Shown: piece after piece, positions 54,441 through 64,000 of the stretch
Numbering within the stretch: position 1 is the stretch's first letter
Layout: each line of letters opens with the position of its first letter
Source of the DNA: Ceratothoa steindachneri
Lineage: Eukaryota; Arthropoda; Malacostraca; Isopoda; Cymothoidae
Length of the DNA: 64,000 nt
Reading direction: 5' to 3'
NCBI GenBank assembly: GCA_963969495.1
Contig: OZ018321.1
Coordinates: 100,813,578 to 100,877,577 of the forward strand
The notes under the pieces: model-generated
Told to the model about the DNA's origin: nothing
Seen by the model: only the letters and a program-made list of their open reading frames with translations
The model's database searches: none
Position numbers and translations under genes: made by a program

Positions 54441-55944
54441 CCTATGAAGTTTCTTCACATATTTAGTCAACTCTCTTTTGTATTGTCTTAATGTAACTGA
54501 TCCATATCAATAACAGAAACTGTCTCAGGAATTTTTGCATTCTCGAAGCACTTTAGCTCGGTCTTCTGTGAGGAAAAAACACTGCAGAATGTGCAAATAA
54601 TATAAATAGTAACAACAACAAATATTAAATAAAAAGTAAAAATAGGAACCATTTATATAAGGTTACAAAATTATCAAGCGTACGTAAGAGTTACCACTGA
54701 TTTGGACCAATATAACTAAATATATTGAGTATACTTTCATAAATTTCATAGATTAGGTAGACAAATACCTTAGGAACATTCCATTTAGATTATATCAAAA
54801 TGCGTTTATAACTTTTAAAGCTGTCAGTTTCAGCCCAATCCTTTTGCATTCATTCAATCTCTACGGAACCATCAGTGTATTTAACGTAAGTAAGATGGTA
54901 ATTTACGAGAAACTGGAGGATCGCAGAAAGTGACGGATCTTATATTCATGATTTACGCAAAAAATACCCCTAAAAATGTTTATTTTCATTTTCGGATACT
55001 TATTTCATTGTTGTAGAATGTCATTAATGATGTTATAAACGTCTAATGATAAACAATAAAAGTTTAAAAATCGAAATGTAACATAAAGAAGGAAAGGCAA
55101 TTGCGCGATTTAAATTTATAGTGTTTTTGCGTTGTCGACATAATGGAAACAATTGGCTCCAAAGTCGGGTTTTTTTTAAATCTATTATTCTTTTTGAGGG
55201 ATTTTGTTCATGAAGGCAATGCAGCTTCTCGTCCTATGGATTTACAGTATTGTTACAAAGTTAAGTCGGACAAATACCATTTATTGAAGAAAACTAAACA
55301 GTACTTACTTAACCTACGCATAACCTTAATTAAATCAACCCCGAATATACGTACGCAAAAAGAACAGAAAAAGTACGCTTAAGCATCATATATATCTCCC
55401 AAATTTCCGTTGCTATAGAGACCACATAGACTACACATGGTGTTATATATTGAATAAAAGAACCGAATTTCCGTAACCATAAGCCTCATAATTACAAGAT
55501 GATTTGTTGAGAAAATTACGCTATTTTTGTAGGATAGTTTAATTTTATTAAAAGAACGAGATTAGTTTCGGATGTATGGTGCTTCTATCATTAGTTTTGA
55601 AGCAGTAACTAGTCATTCCTTTAATAGAAACTATCCTAAAAAAAGAGCGTCCTTGTATCAGTATTTCAAAGCTCGGTATTATAATACATTAAAAAAATAA
55701 TCTGATTTTAGTTACCGGAAAAAACGTATAAAGTCTTTTCAGTAGAATTGAAGAACAAATTTCTCTTCCGGAATAATGGCGCGCGATTAAAAAGTCGTAG
55801 AATTAGGCAACCTTTAAATAGGCCTATCCTTGCGAATCCTCTAATCCGTTAAGATACAAGGCTGTTTCATTCTATTATGATAACATGTTTTTTTGACATG
55901 GCTAAGGTCGAAATCAAACAGACATTCTCTTCTTTTTACGCAAT
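54441..55944. other. No recognisable gene; one copy pair of a short dispersed motif
   Basis: AT-rich. In reverse complement the stretch 55385-55500 holds two units related to the motif at 22.13 and 22.71 kb (GGTTACGGAAATTCGGTT and AGCAACGGAAATTTGG, about 70 bp apart). A 79-codon frame at 55143-55382 has no recognised motif. Confidence 0.4.
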
Positions 55945-56032
<88 letters not shown>

Positions 56033-56033
56033 C
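55945..56033. repeat. (TC)n microsatellite
   Basis: About 88 bp of TC with three single-base interruptions (TTT near 55958 and 55993, G near 56011). Open frames over it on both strands (poly Leu-Ser, poly Glu-Arg) are repeat translations. Confidence 0.97.
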
Positions 56034-56646
56034 CACTTCATTCTGCATTCAGCTGTTCCTGTGTTCAGACGTGCTAAATTTTGCTCTCGCTACGAGATAT
56101 ACAGTGTTCTCATGAATATTTTTTTATATTCAAACCGATTTTAAATAGAAGCATTGCATTAGTCTAATTTATAAACCCTTCTTGATAGTGTTTTTTTAAA
56201 ATATATTTTAATAAAAATAATCGTGATTTGTCTTATATTAGTCATCTAACCGTCATCTTTCGACAAAAATCAAACCACCAATCAGAATTAGTTCTTGAAA
56301 AGTTACGCCAAAGTGACATAGAGATTCTTAGCCAATCACCAACCAGTAATTTTCCACTTCACGCCGCGCCAAAGAAATCGACCAATCAGCGAATAGTTTA
56401 TGTCTTTTAACTTAACCGCCCGGCGCCATTTTGGATTGCAATAACAAAACGGTAAGTGAGATTGTTACAGTAATAAAATATTAGAAAGTAGCTGGTAAGT
56501 TAATTTTTAAATAATAGAGGCCATATTTAGATTCCTCTATGTATCTGATCTCCGTATTAGTCTAATATAATACATCGACGAAAACAAACATAACTTTACT
56601 TCATAATTAGACTCTTAGACTCATTTATCTTATACAATAATTCAGT
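56034..56646. other. Upstream region of the SGNH-type LINE ORF1
   Basis: AT-rich for the most part. A GC-richer CCGCCCGGCGCCATTTTGGA near 56417-56436, followed by AACGGTAAGTGAG, could belong to the LINE 5' leader or be a splice-like coincidence. No protein motif. Confidence 0.35.
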
Positions 56647-57670
56647 ATGCCGGGTGCAGAGAAGTTAAAAGCCTTCTACTTTAAGTGTAAGACAGTGAAG
56701 TGGTTCGTAAATTTTCCGGACCAAACCTATCACAACATTACTTATCTTAGCATTTCTCTCCTCTGCAAAATAGAGGAAAACCATACAAAGGAAAAAAACG
56801 AATTCTTAAGAATACTTGGCGAAATGGAAAATAGAATCTTAGCTCTAGAGTTAAGTAATCGTAACTGTACTGCAAAAAACTCTGCTCTGCAAAATATTGA
56901 GATCAAAGTTGATGAATTTGAAAAAAGATAGTCTCTCTCGAGTCAATTAACGAAAATATTCCCTAGAGGAATGCCAGGTTAAGAGAGAAGGTTGTTAGTC
57001 TTGAACAAGCAGTTGTGATCATAGAGAATAAAATAGAAGGGAATGATGGTGTTTTTACATTAGCGACGAGTAAACCAACAGTAGACGTAAGCATATCACA
57101 CAACTCGCAATAAAAAACGTATGATAGTTCCTCAAAACTTAGTAGAAATAACAAAAATTCATCAAATTCCATGAAAAAAAAGCAGACTTTCCTGATCGGT
57201 GACTCGTTAGTAAGAAATCAAAGTGATTATTTTGGATTAAACGAAAAAAAAATGGGAAGACCTTTTGCTATCCAGGTGCTACGGTTAAGAAAATTAACGA
57301 AGAGATTTCAAGACTGCAAATGGAGAACGAAGACAGTACAGTAATAGTGCGTGTTGGATCCAATGACACTTACGCTAAAGATAAAATAGTCGAAACCGAG
57401 GAGGTCATTTCACAATTCGAGTCGTTAACAAACAAAATCCAAGAAAAAACGGACAAAGGTATTATGGTAGGTATTTTTGCAAGAATAAATGTATCAAAAG
57501 AGGCAGTAAGCAAAACTATTGGAATCAATTTAAGACTTAAAAGAATGTGTGAGATAAAGGGAATTAAATTCGTTAATTTTTGGCGAAGTTTCATCGATAG
57601 AGAAGAGTACTTTTTAAAGGATGAGAAGCACTTAAATAATAAAGGCAAAAGAAATAAGGCGAATTATTGA
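56647..57670 (+). pseudogene. LINE ORF1 with SGNH-hydrolase-like domain
   Basis: ATG at 56647. The N-terminus MPGAEKLKAFYFKCKTVKWF is followed by a coiled-coil stretch (KEKNEFLRILGEMENRILAL, about 56790-56850; another, KVVSLEQAVVIIENKIEG, at 56986-57045). The SGNH-like part has TFLIGDSLVRN (57184-57216, block I with GDS), then a frame change, FCYPGATVKKINEEISRL (57263-57316), VIVRVGSNDTYAKDK (57340-57384, block III GxND), and FVNFWRSFIDREEYFLKDEK with HLNNKG (57571-57640, block V D-x-x-H). Known: esterase-like (SGNH) ORF1 proteins occur in CR1-type and related LINEs. In-frame stops lie at about 56929 and 57110; the last 116 codons (57320-57667) are uninterrupted. Confidence 0.8.
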
Positions 57671-58815
57671 ACGTTAACGTATTTAATTTCTTTGAATGTA
57701 CTAAATCTTGGGAGCGCAAGATTGTGCTGTGTAAAGTTAATTTAGTTGGCGAGATGAATAATGAGTGAGGAAGTTGGAAAAGAAGAGAGAATCAGGAGTC
57801 AAAGTTTATTGATTCAGAGACAAAGGTGAGCGTATAGGAGAATGATTAAGAGTAGAAGAAAGGAAATAATAGCGAGCATAGAGATCTGTAGATATGGAAC
57901 AATTTAAAGAGGTTATAGTAAGTAATGTAAGAGCTACATATGGGCGTGACAGAACTGGAAAGAGGAAGCAAAATGTTGAATTGTGGAAAGACGCCGTGAA
58001 GCATGTAGTGGAAAGCATAAAGGAGAAATACATGTGATATTCTTAATAGCGCAGAAGAGAATGAAAGTTTGATGCGATTTAATGTATAATTTATACAAGG
58101 AGTTGAAAGGAAAGTGAAACAAGTAATTTAACAAAGCAGGAAAGCAGTAAATGGAATATTTGGGCAAAGGATTCATTTGGTGCCTAATGGAAAGAAGTCT
58201 AAAGTGTGTGGAATCGCAAGAATAGCAGCGTGAATAGCATGAAAAAGAATGGCAAGTGAACCTTGTGAAGAATAAAAACTCAAAAGTTGATAAGAAAGGA
58301 ATACTTTGATGATTCGTATGATGTGGGTACGGAAGATAATAAAAATTTAAATAGATTCTCTTCATGGATGTAAATTGGGTGATGTGTCGGGGTATGGGCG
58401 AGATAAACATGCAAGAGGTTTTATTGTTCTAAGATTTCTACAAAATGAAAAAGCAGCTGTGGTAAATGATTTGGTCTGTGTGATACTAAAGAGTGGAGGT
58501 GGGTTGGGCAATGTGTTTGGTCGTTATCCTTTATGGCCTTTCAATGTGACAGAGAGAACAATGACTAGATGAATTCAGTAATAGTTCCGTTGTATAAGGG
58601 TAAAATGGAAAAGGTGCGTTGAAACCTATAAGTGGATAAGTCTGTTGAATGTCTAAGGAAAATCTATGAAAAATATCTGAATTGGCATATTAACAATGGT
58701 AATTAAGAGATTGATTGGAGAAGAACAAGGGAAGTTAAGTATTTGCACTACAGCTGCATAGAAAATACAAGGAATATGAGTTTTTAAAATCAACAGATGT
58801 GAAGTATATGAATAA
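57671..58815 (+). pseudogene. LINE ORF2 remnants (pre-RT linker and RT start)
   Basis: Readings in changing frames: EQFKEVIVSNVRATYGRDRT and ELWKDAVKHVVESIKEKYM (about 57898-58035), QSRKAVNGIFGQRIHLVPNG (about 58133-58190), then KAAVVNDLVCVILKSGGG (about 58450-58500), and VIVPLYKGKMEKVR (58581-58620) with ISLLNV-GKSM and IKRLIGEEQG (about 58640-58730). VIVPLYKGKG-x-C-x-N-RGISLLSVxGK and IxxEQxGFR are the opening of the RT of a LINE type common in crustaceans. The endonuclease domain that should precede this is absent, and so are the YADD motif and thumb. Confidence 0.65.
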
Positions 58816-58819
58816 CTTA

Positions 58820-58932
58820 GATGTCCACAAAGACAAAGTCCTGCCACTTTTCTTAGATGTCCATAAAGGCAGAGTCTTTTGACTTCTCTTAGATGTCCAT
58901 AAAGGCAAAGTATTGCCACTTTTCTTAGAGAA
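58820..58932. repeat. Tandem repeat, about 3 x 36 bp
   Basis: The unit TTCTTAGATGTCCATAAAGG plus CAAAGTATTGCCACTT recurs three times with a partial fourth, replacing the place where the LINE RT should go on. A 36-bp period keeps the frame, so the plus strand reads LDVHKxKVLPLF repeatedly. Confidence 0.85.
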
Positions 58933-60129
58933 CCACGATGCAGAATATTCATTTTGTTAACGCCATAAAAACAAGTCTCTGTTTAAGGGCGGAGGGAGCT
59001 GTACACAGCTTGAAAAGCTCGAGTCGTTTTTTCGATTTAGTTTTACAACCCTATCTCTCCTAATTAAATAATAAATTATCTTGAACGCCGATGAAAATTT
59101 TAGATATTTTCCCCTAAAATTTACTCAATAAAATTGATTGTATTTTCCTCCCTGAATTAGTGATTTGCTGATAAAAACTTTAATTTAAAAATCTTATTTA
59201 CACTTTACTTATACTTTTTATATTAGTTCAAAAGCCTATTTCCAACTCCTAACTCTCAATAAACTACACACAGCTTTCATTTTTGTACTCACGGTTTATA
59301 TAAGAATCCAAATCGACAAATACAATATTTAGTTACATGAATAACTCATCCATGAATATAAATTCCCCCAAAACATAATCATTTTCAAATTTTGATATTT
59401 GACATTTATTTTATTTGTCTCTTACACTGCTTTTTTAAATATATTATATTATTTAAAATATTTATTATATTAGATCAGGAAATAACTCGAAACACAGCAA
59501 AGTTGAAAACTTAGCGAGAAACTCAAAAATCTTTAGTTATCTTTACGAAATAGAAAAGAAAAATGGCGGAGAATAACGTGACTGGTATTTATTTTATAAC
59601 TGATTCTACCGAGTGATTTCCTGATACTTTTTAAAGAAAGTTTAAGTACAGAAAATTAATAGAAATATTGATATTTAGAGTGGATTTTAGTGATGATAAA
59701 GAATGGAAGCTGACAAGTTTCAAAAGAAACCTCAGTACGTGAATTATTTTATCTTGGAAAGCCTCTTTGTTAGAACTAAAAAAAAGGTAAATTAATGGCC
59801 AAGATAGAATAAAAGTAATTTTTTTTAGCAACCACAAATATTCTCTTAAATTTAGTTCTGAAATATTTCCAAAGAATGTAGCAAATATGGAGACAAAAAG
59901 AATTGAAGGAGCATAGCTCTAGTATGTAAACGATGAGACTGGTTATTGGACTAAGAATTAGGAAGATGCTCAGATCTCCTTGTTTGCATTCTGAAACAGA
60001 TATGAATTAAACTAAATTTCAATCCTTTTTGGGAAGTAAATATAAGATATGGGAGAAATGAACAAAGTGAGAAATTGTGAAAATGATGTGGGTTTAAATT
60101 TGGGTTGAGAGACGAAGCTTGCGTTGTTT
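58933..60129. other. No recognisable feature
   Basis: AT-rich spacer before the Jockey-like element. No motif-bearing frame on either strand. The Jockey 3' end begins at its right edge. Confidence 0.45.
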
Positions 60130-60224
60130 ATTTATTTTTTTTATATCTCATCTGGTGACTGCCTTCTAGGGCATAAGTCGCCGTACTTAAGCTAGCCTAA
60201 AGCTAGGCTATATTAAAAGCCAAA

Positions 60225-61099
60225 TTAAAAACAAAACCCCCAAAAATCCAAACAAAAAGCAAAAGAAAAACAAATAAATTGAAAAAATATAGAGCGAGCT
60301 CCGTCGACGAAAGAAGGCCCGTCCTCCCCCGCCGAAGAAGACCGCGATCGATAGTTGAATATTAAATAATAGGTGGAAGGCCAGCCTCCTTCATAAAGTC
60401 TAAAAGTCCACAGGTCGGTGCGCACGAATCCGTCCCGAGTACAAGGGACAGGCGGTAGCGACTTCGCCCATCCCGGTACCGCGACACGTAACGTGCGAAG
60501 ATAACCCAGACTGGGATATTCGACACGAATGTGCCAAACAGTCTGGGGGACGACGCAGACCTCACAATAGGGTGCTGGCGAGTGCTCCATCAAATGGCGA
60601 TGCGTCACACGAGTGTGCCGGATTCAAAGACGATAGAAAGCAACCTGAAACTGTCGCGGCATTAGGGGATAGGTCAATGGGAACAGTCGCGGCACAATGG
60701 CACGCAACTTCAAGTTTCCTTCAACCGTCTCACATCTTCTTTGCCAAGCAGTCGGAAGAGCTGCCTGTATTCCTGCCATTTAGTCGGTGTGAGGAAGAGA
60801 GAAAGGCTAGTCCAGTCGGAGGGTCCTCGCGGAATCTTTAGCGCCCTCATCAGCCCGCTCATTTCCAGCAATTCTACATGTCCAGGAACCTAGCAGAAGA
60901 TAATCTCGACATTCACCCGGCTCACCAAAACCGCGGCGTTACGGATATCACGAACCAGGAAAGGCGGAGATTCCAATGCTCCGAGAACACTCAGGGCGCT
61001 TTGTGAGTCGCTATAGATCCCAATCCGGTCTCTGAACCAGGCACGTTGCGCAATCTCCCGTACCGAGTGGTGTATTGCCAGCAGCTTAGCCTTGAAGAC
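60225..61099 (-). pseudogene. Jockey-like RNase H end and His/Cys C-terminus
   Basis: GIYSDSQSALSVLGAL (about 61025-60978) carries the SDSQSAL catalytic block of RNase H. VPGHVEMLEM (about 60885-60865) is the WVPGHxGxxGN motif, damaged. HRHLMEHSPAPYCEVCVVPQ and VWHIRVEYPSLGYLRT (about 60602-60500) match the usual HxHLLxxxPxPxCxxC-VxHxLxECP end, though the final ECP is EYP. The reading ends near 60225 in a hydrophobic stretch. Confidence 0.85.
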
Positions 61100-62065
61100 A
61101 GATGCAGCTCATGACAGAGCCCTGCTGACTTTAAACAGAGTGGAGACGTTGTGGAAGCCAACCCCTTCTTTCGACTTGGAACCATCCATATTATACAATG
61201 GCACGGCTCCATCGTGAAACCAGGTGTGCTCCAAAAAAGTCGCACGCAATACTCCTGGCGCTGTACAAGATTTGGGAGCAGAGGCGTGGCGACAAATAAT
61301 CAAATGTGGTACCATTCAGGGTGGCGTCCTAGGCAGAACCAGGGACGCCATTGGCCCGATAGCTATACCTAGTTCTCAAAGGAATTTCCTGGCGCTAAAT
61401 CCAAAGAGCTTAGGGTATGACTGGCGTCTCTCGGTGGCATAGGCACCGTCAAAATCAGCTGCGGATGCAGTGGGAGCTGTTGTTGACTGAGGGAGCGCCG
61501 CGTACAGGTGAATGATGCACTGCGCATGGCGTAAAACGAGTGAGATCCCCTCACCATCGACTAGTAGGCTCTTAATGGGGGAAATGCGAAAGACACCGGT
61601 CGAGAGGCGAAGGCCTAGTGTGCTGGATCGCGTCAACCTTCCGCCATAAACGCTCGGCTGCGGATGCATAAAACCCGCATCCGTAGTCGAGCTTTGAACG
61701 AACACACGATCCATAAAAAAGTAAGGCAGTAGCCCTATCAGCGACCAGAGCGCTGAACGTCACGGAACAGAGATTATCCATGGCGCGGGTACAAGAGACC
61801 ATAAGGCTCCGAATATGAGCCTCCTAGGTAAGGCGTCTGTCAAATACAAGACCATTGAATCAAGCGATTCAACCACCTCCATGCGTACCTCATTAAGAAA
61901 CAAGTCTGGGTCTAAGTGGAGCTGTTAACGGCGGCAGAAGTGCACCACCTTAGTCTTGGCCAAGGAAAACCAAAACCTGTGCGCTTCGGCAGAGCGAGAG
62001 ACGCCCTCCAATGTATGTTGGAGTCCACGCTCCAGAGTTGGCATCTGGGCCGCGCCAAAAGAGAT
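61100..62065 (-). pseudogene. Jockey-like RT thumb and start of RNase H-like domain
   Basis: FSLAKTKVVHFCRR (about 61975-61935) is the KT-vvhF motif after the palm. ALLFYGSCVRSKLDYGCGFY (about 61735-61680) corresponds to the LYxSxVRSxLDYGC block. FDGAYATERRQSYPKL follows (about 61455-61405), and MDGSKSKEGVGF (about 61190-61155) is the DGSKxxxGVG start of RNase H. Stops and frame changes are scattered throughout. Confidence 0.8.
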
Positions 62066-62900
62066 TTAAAGGTCGTCCACGTAGAGCGTAGCGAGAACAT
62101 CTTCCGGCAGCACCGAGGTGATGCCGTTGACGCTCAGGGCAAATAGTTTGACAATGAAAAAACTTCCCTGCGGGATGCTCTCTTTCTGCTCCATTGGGCC
62201 TAAGGAGGCTCCACCCACCCGTACGCGGAATCGACGCTCTCGCAAAAATTCAGATATATATATTAGAAGGCGTCCCCTCGCCCCCATCGTGTGGAGAGTC
62301 TCCATGATACCGTATCGCCATGTGGTATCATAGGCCTTCTCCAGATCGAAAAACACCGTAGTGTAGTGCTGTCTATGAATAAAGGTCTCGCAAACGGCAT
62401 TTTCCAGTCGGAGCAGAGCATTTACCAATTTCTCCATCAACTTGCACACGCTAGAGGTTAGAGAGATGGGCGGAAACAAGCCTGCGAAAGGCGAGCACAG
62501 TAGCAATTCGCCAGGAATCTGGGAGAAGTCCCTCGACCCAGATCCTGTTGGACAAATCTAAGAGAAAGGCGTTGGCTTGCTCACCCAGGTGTCGAAGCAT
62601 AGCGGACGGGACATTGTCTGGGCGGTGTCCGCCCACGAAGCAAGAGCGGAACGCAACTCACTTGCAGTAGACCTGTAGTTGAAGGGTTCTCCGCCTCTGG
62701 AGGTAAAGTCCAGCCAGCGGCCTTCCGCTACATCACAACGTGCATTTAATGCTGGCGGAGCAGCATCCCGTCTAGAGAATGCGGAGAAAGTGGTCGCGAA
62801 GGATTCCTCACGGACGCGGGCTCCGAGATTGCCGTTCCATTTTCTTGTTCGACGGGTCGAGGGTCCTGCAAGAACTTGTCCCGAATCCTTTTGTCTCACT
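62050..62900 (-). pseudogene. Jockey-like reverse transcriptase
   Basis: Seen: GHRPDNVPSAMLRHL (about 62630-62585), LLPDSWRIATVLAF (about 62530-62490), a frame change, PISLTSSVCKLMEKLVNALL (about 62473-62410), FFDLEKAYDTTWRYGIMETL (about 62355-62295), FLRERRFRVRVGGASLGPME (about 62250-62190), SIPQGSFFIVKLFALSVNGI (about 62180-62120) and TLYVDDL (about 62085-62066). YVDD is intact. The expected GAVLSVTLF after PQGS is altered. A frameshift at about 62490 and one near 62640 break the ORF; otherwise it is one of the better kept RTs in the window. Confidence 0.9.
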
Positions 62901-63299
62901 TACACATCTCTGCTAGAGGTGTCTTTCCGTTAAGTGAGGAAACGTATGCTAGACAAGAAGAGCGGCGGGCGTGCTACGAAATATACGGAACCTAACCCTA
63001 CCCCAACGAAATTCACCGTCAGTAAAATCGTTCAAGCGGCATTATTGCGCATGTAGGCATAACGCTTCTGTTTGAGGGACGTCTCACACCCACATCCCAC
63101 CACGGGAGTGCTTAGCGTGCAAAACGGCCAGAGGTTTTGGCAATAGTAGTGAGGCACGCCGCGATGAGGTTGCTGGAGAAGAACTCAACGGCCTAATCTA
63201 CCTACCTAAACTCTTCGACTGAGATAGAGAATTTAGTCATTTCCTGAAAGGCAGGCCACCGCGCCCGCGCCAAGCACCACTGAGGTGGGCCCTGAGTCA

Positions 63300-64000
63300 G
63301 CAGTTGCCCTTAAAATTATATTTGAATGGGAAAGTGATCACTACCATAGCGGTCAATGACCACCCCCAAATCAAAATTAGGCTGTGCATCAAAAGAGGAC
63401 AAAGTTAGATCAAGCCGAGAAAATGAAGCGGTTCTCGGGCAGTGATGCGTAAACTCATTCACATTGCGCACAACTACCTCAAGCTTTTCGATCAGATCGG
63501 CAAGGACTTGTATCCTGGGATTTATTGAGTAATCTCCCCAGAGAGGATGCCTGTAGTTCATATCTCCAAACAAGAGATAGTGCCTCGGCAACCGTGCCAC
63601 GACACGCGAAAGTCCCCCGCGTTGAAGCGAGCTGACGGTGGAATGTACACAGAATTAATAATATAGCTCATATCCAGGTGAAGCTGCACAGCCACTGCCT
63701 AAAAGGAGGTATCTAAAGTGAAAAAAAGAACAGAGATATGATGCCAGGTGTAAGCCACGCATTCCCCAGCCCGGCCCCCACTTCGTGGCTGTGAGGTCGC
63801 AAAACTCTTATACCCCGGGAGGGCAGGCATGGGGCACGGGCCTAGGATGGTCTCCTGCAAAAAAATAGCTAACGGGGAACGTCACGAGACGAGCATCCGC
63901 AGCTTTCCTCAGTTGGCTCAGAGTCCACGGCAATTCCATTGAAGGAATATGCCCTTCAGGCCTGGCTCGGAGAAGAGGCTGTGGCCCTCTTCGAATAAAA
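63300..64000 (-). pseudogene. Jockey-like AP-endonuclease, C-terminal part
   Basis: Seen: RLPRHYLLFGDMNYRHPLWG (about 63595-63535), VVRNVNEFTHH, SFSRLDLTLSSF (about 63425-63390) and RYGSDHFPIQI (about 63350-63318). GDMN, the S-LDL block and SDH are the catalytic and structural motifs of the EEP nuclease. The reading upstream of 63600 is broken. It makes the first nick for target-primed reverse transcription in active relatives. Confidence 0.85.

Larger units (their letters stand above)
60130..64000 (-). mobile_element. Jockey-like LINE, 3' 3.9 kb; 5' end outside the window
   Basis: On the minus strand in order: endonuclease, RT, RNase H-like domain, a His/Cys C-terminus and a 3' tail ending GGCAGTCACCAGATGAGATA followed by an A-rich run (60158-60127). 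This is the longest element in the window and much richer in G and C than the flanking DNA. The A-rich tail at the low-coordinate side gives the orientation. ORF1 and the start of the endonuclease must lie beyond 64000. A truncated relative is at 2.09-2.41 kb on the plus strand. Confidence 0.85.

Noticed and set aside
55841..56144. Open frames of Glu-Arg or Leu-Ser repeats
   Set aside because: They are the (TC)n microsatellite read in different frames.
1..64000. tRNA, rRNA or snRNA genes
   Set aside because: I looked for tRNA-like TTCGA arms and acceptor pairs and for rRNA landmarks and found none convincing.

Overview
The window looks like repeat-rich, AT-rich intergenic DNA from an invertebrate, most probably an arthropod. 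The grounds are Jockey-like, RTE-like and SGNH-ORF1 LINEs, Metaviridae (gypsy) LTR elements with Lys/Glu-rich Gag, a Penelope-like element, a Tc1-like transposon, a PIF/Harbinger relic and a Polinton-type capsid relic. I found no intact host gene, no tRNA or rRNA gene and no CRISPR array. Nearly every recognisable coding stretch is broken by stops or frameshifts. Family assignments come from reading motifs; no database search was possible.

Layout. 0-3.9 kb: a broken Polinton-type (F54H12.2-like) capsid gene, a 5'-truncated Jockey 3' end and a 3-copy 122-bp tandem repeat. 4.4-8.2 kb: a decayed non-LTR element with AP endonuclease and RT. 8.2-8.6 kb: the first piece (minus strand) of a protein family I call CYFC here. 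12.4-15.05 kb: a 2.65-kb satellite of roughly 27-30-bp units. 15.8-16.8 kb: a GC-rich, LTR-like block. 17.1-19.2 kb: a Penelope-like element between two (TA)n tracts. 21.2-21.45 kb: a 60-bp minisatellite. 23.56-24.93 kb: the most complete CYFC copy. 25.4-26.1 kb: a solo LTR. 26.2-27.9 kb: a second RTE-like RT. 28.2-31.5 kb: a duplicated segment and a LINE ORF1 with zinc knuckles.

32.8-38.1 kb: the two halves of a CYFC gene (C and D) lie on either side of an internally deleted gypsy element on the minus strand. 38.5-39.6 kb: a Tc1-like transposase pseudogene. 39.7-48.8 kb: a gypsy cluster made of a plus-strand family-A copy, a plus-strand family-B copy without its RT core, and a family-B LTR and pol on the minus strand, so that the two B copies form a large inverted repeat. 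48.96-49.8 kb: a solo family-A LTR. 50.74-51.47 kb: a 725-bp PIF/Harbinger derivative with TAA target duplications. 51.5-52.2 kb: a LINE 3' end. 53.6-54.4 kb: the fifth CYFC piece (minus strand). 56.6-58.9 kb: a LINE whose ORF1 carries an SGNH-hydrolase-like domain. 60.1-64 kb: a Jockey-like LINE (minus strand) with endonuclease, RT and RNase H, continuing past the window edge.

The most interesting unexplained item is the CYFC family: five dispersed fragments of one conserved protein, on both strands, with Cys/His motifs and strongly conserved blocks, which I cannot tie to a named transposon superfamily. The inverted gypsy pair, the satellite, the Penelope element flanked by (TA)n and the Polinton capsid relic follow.
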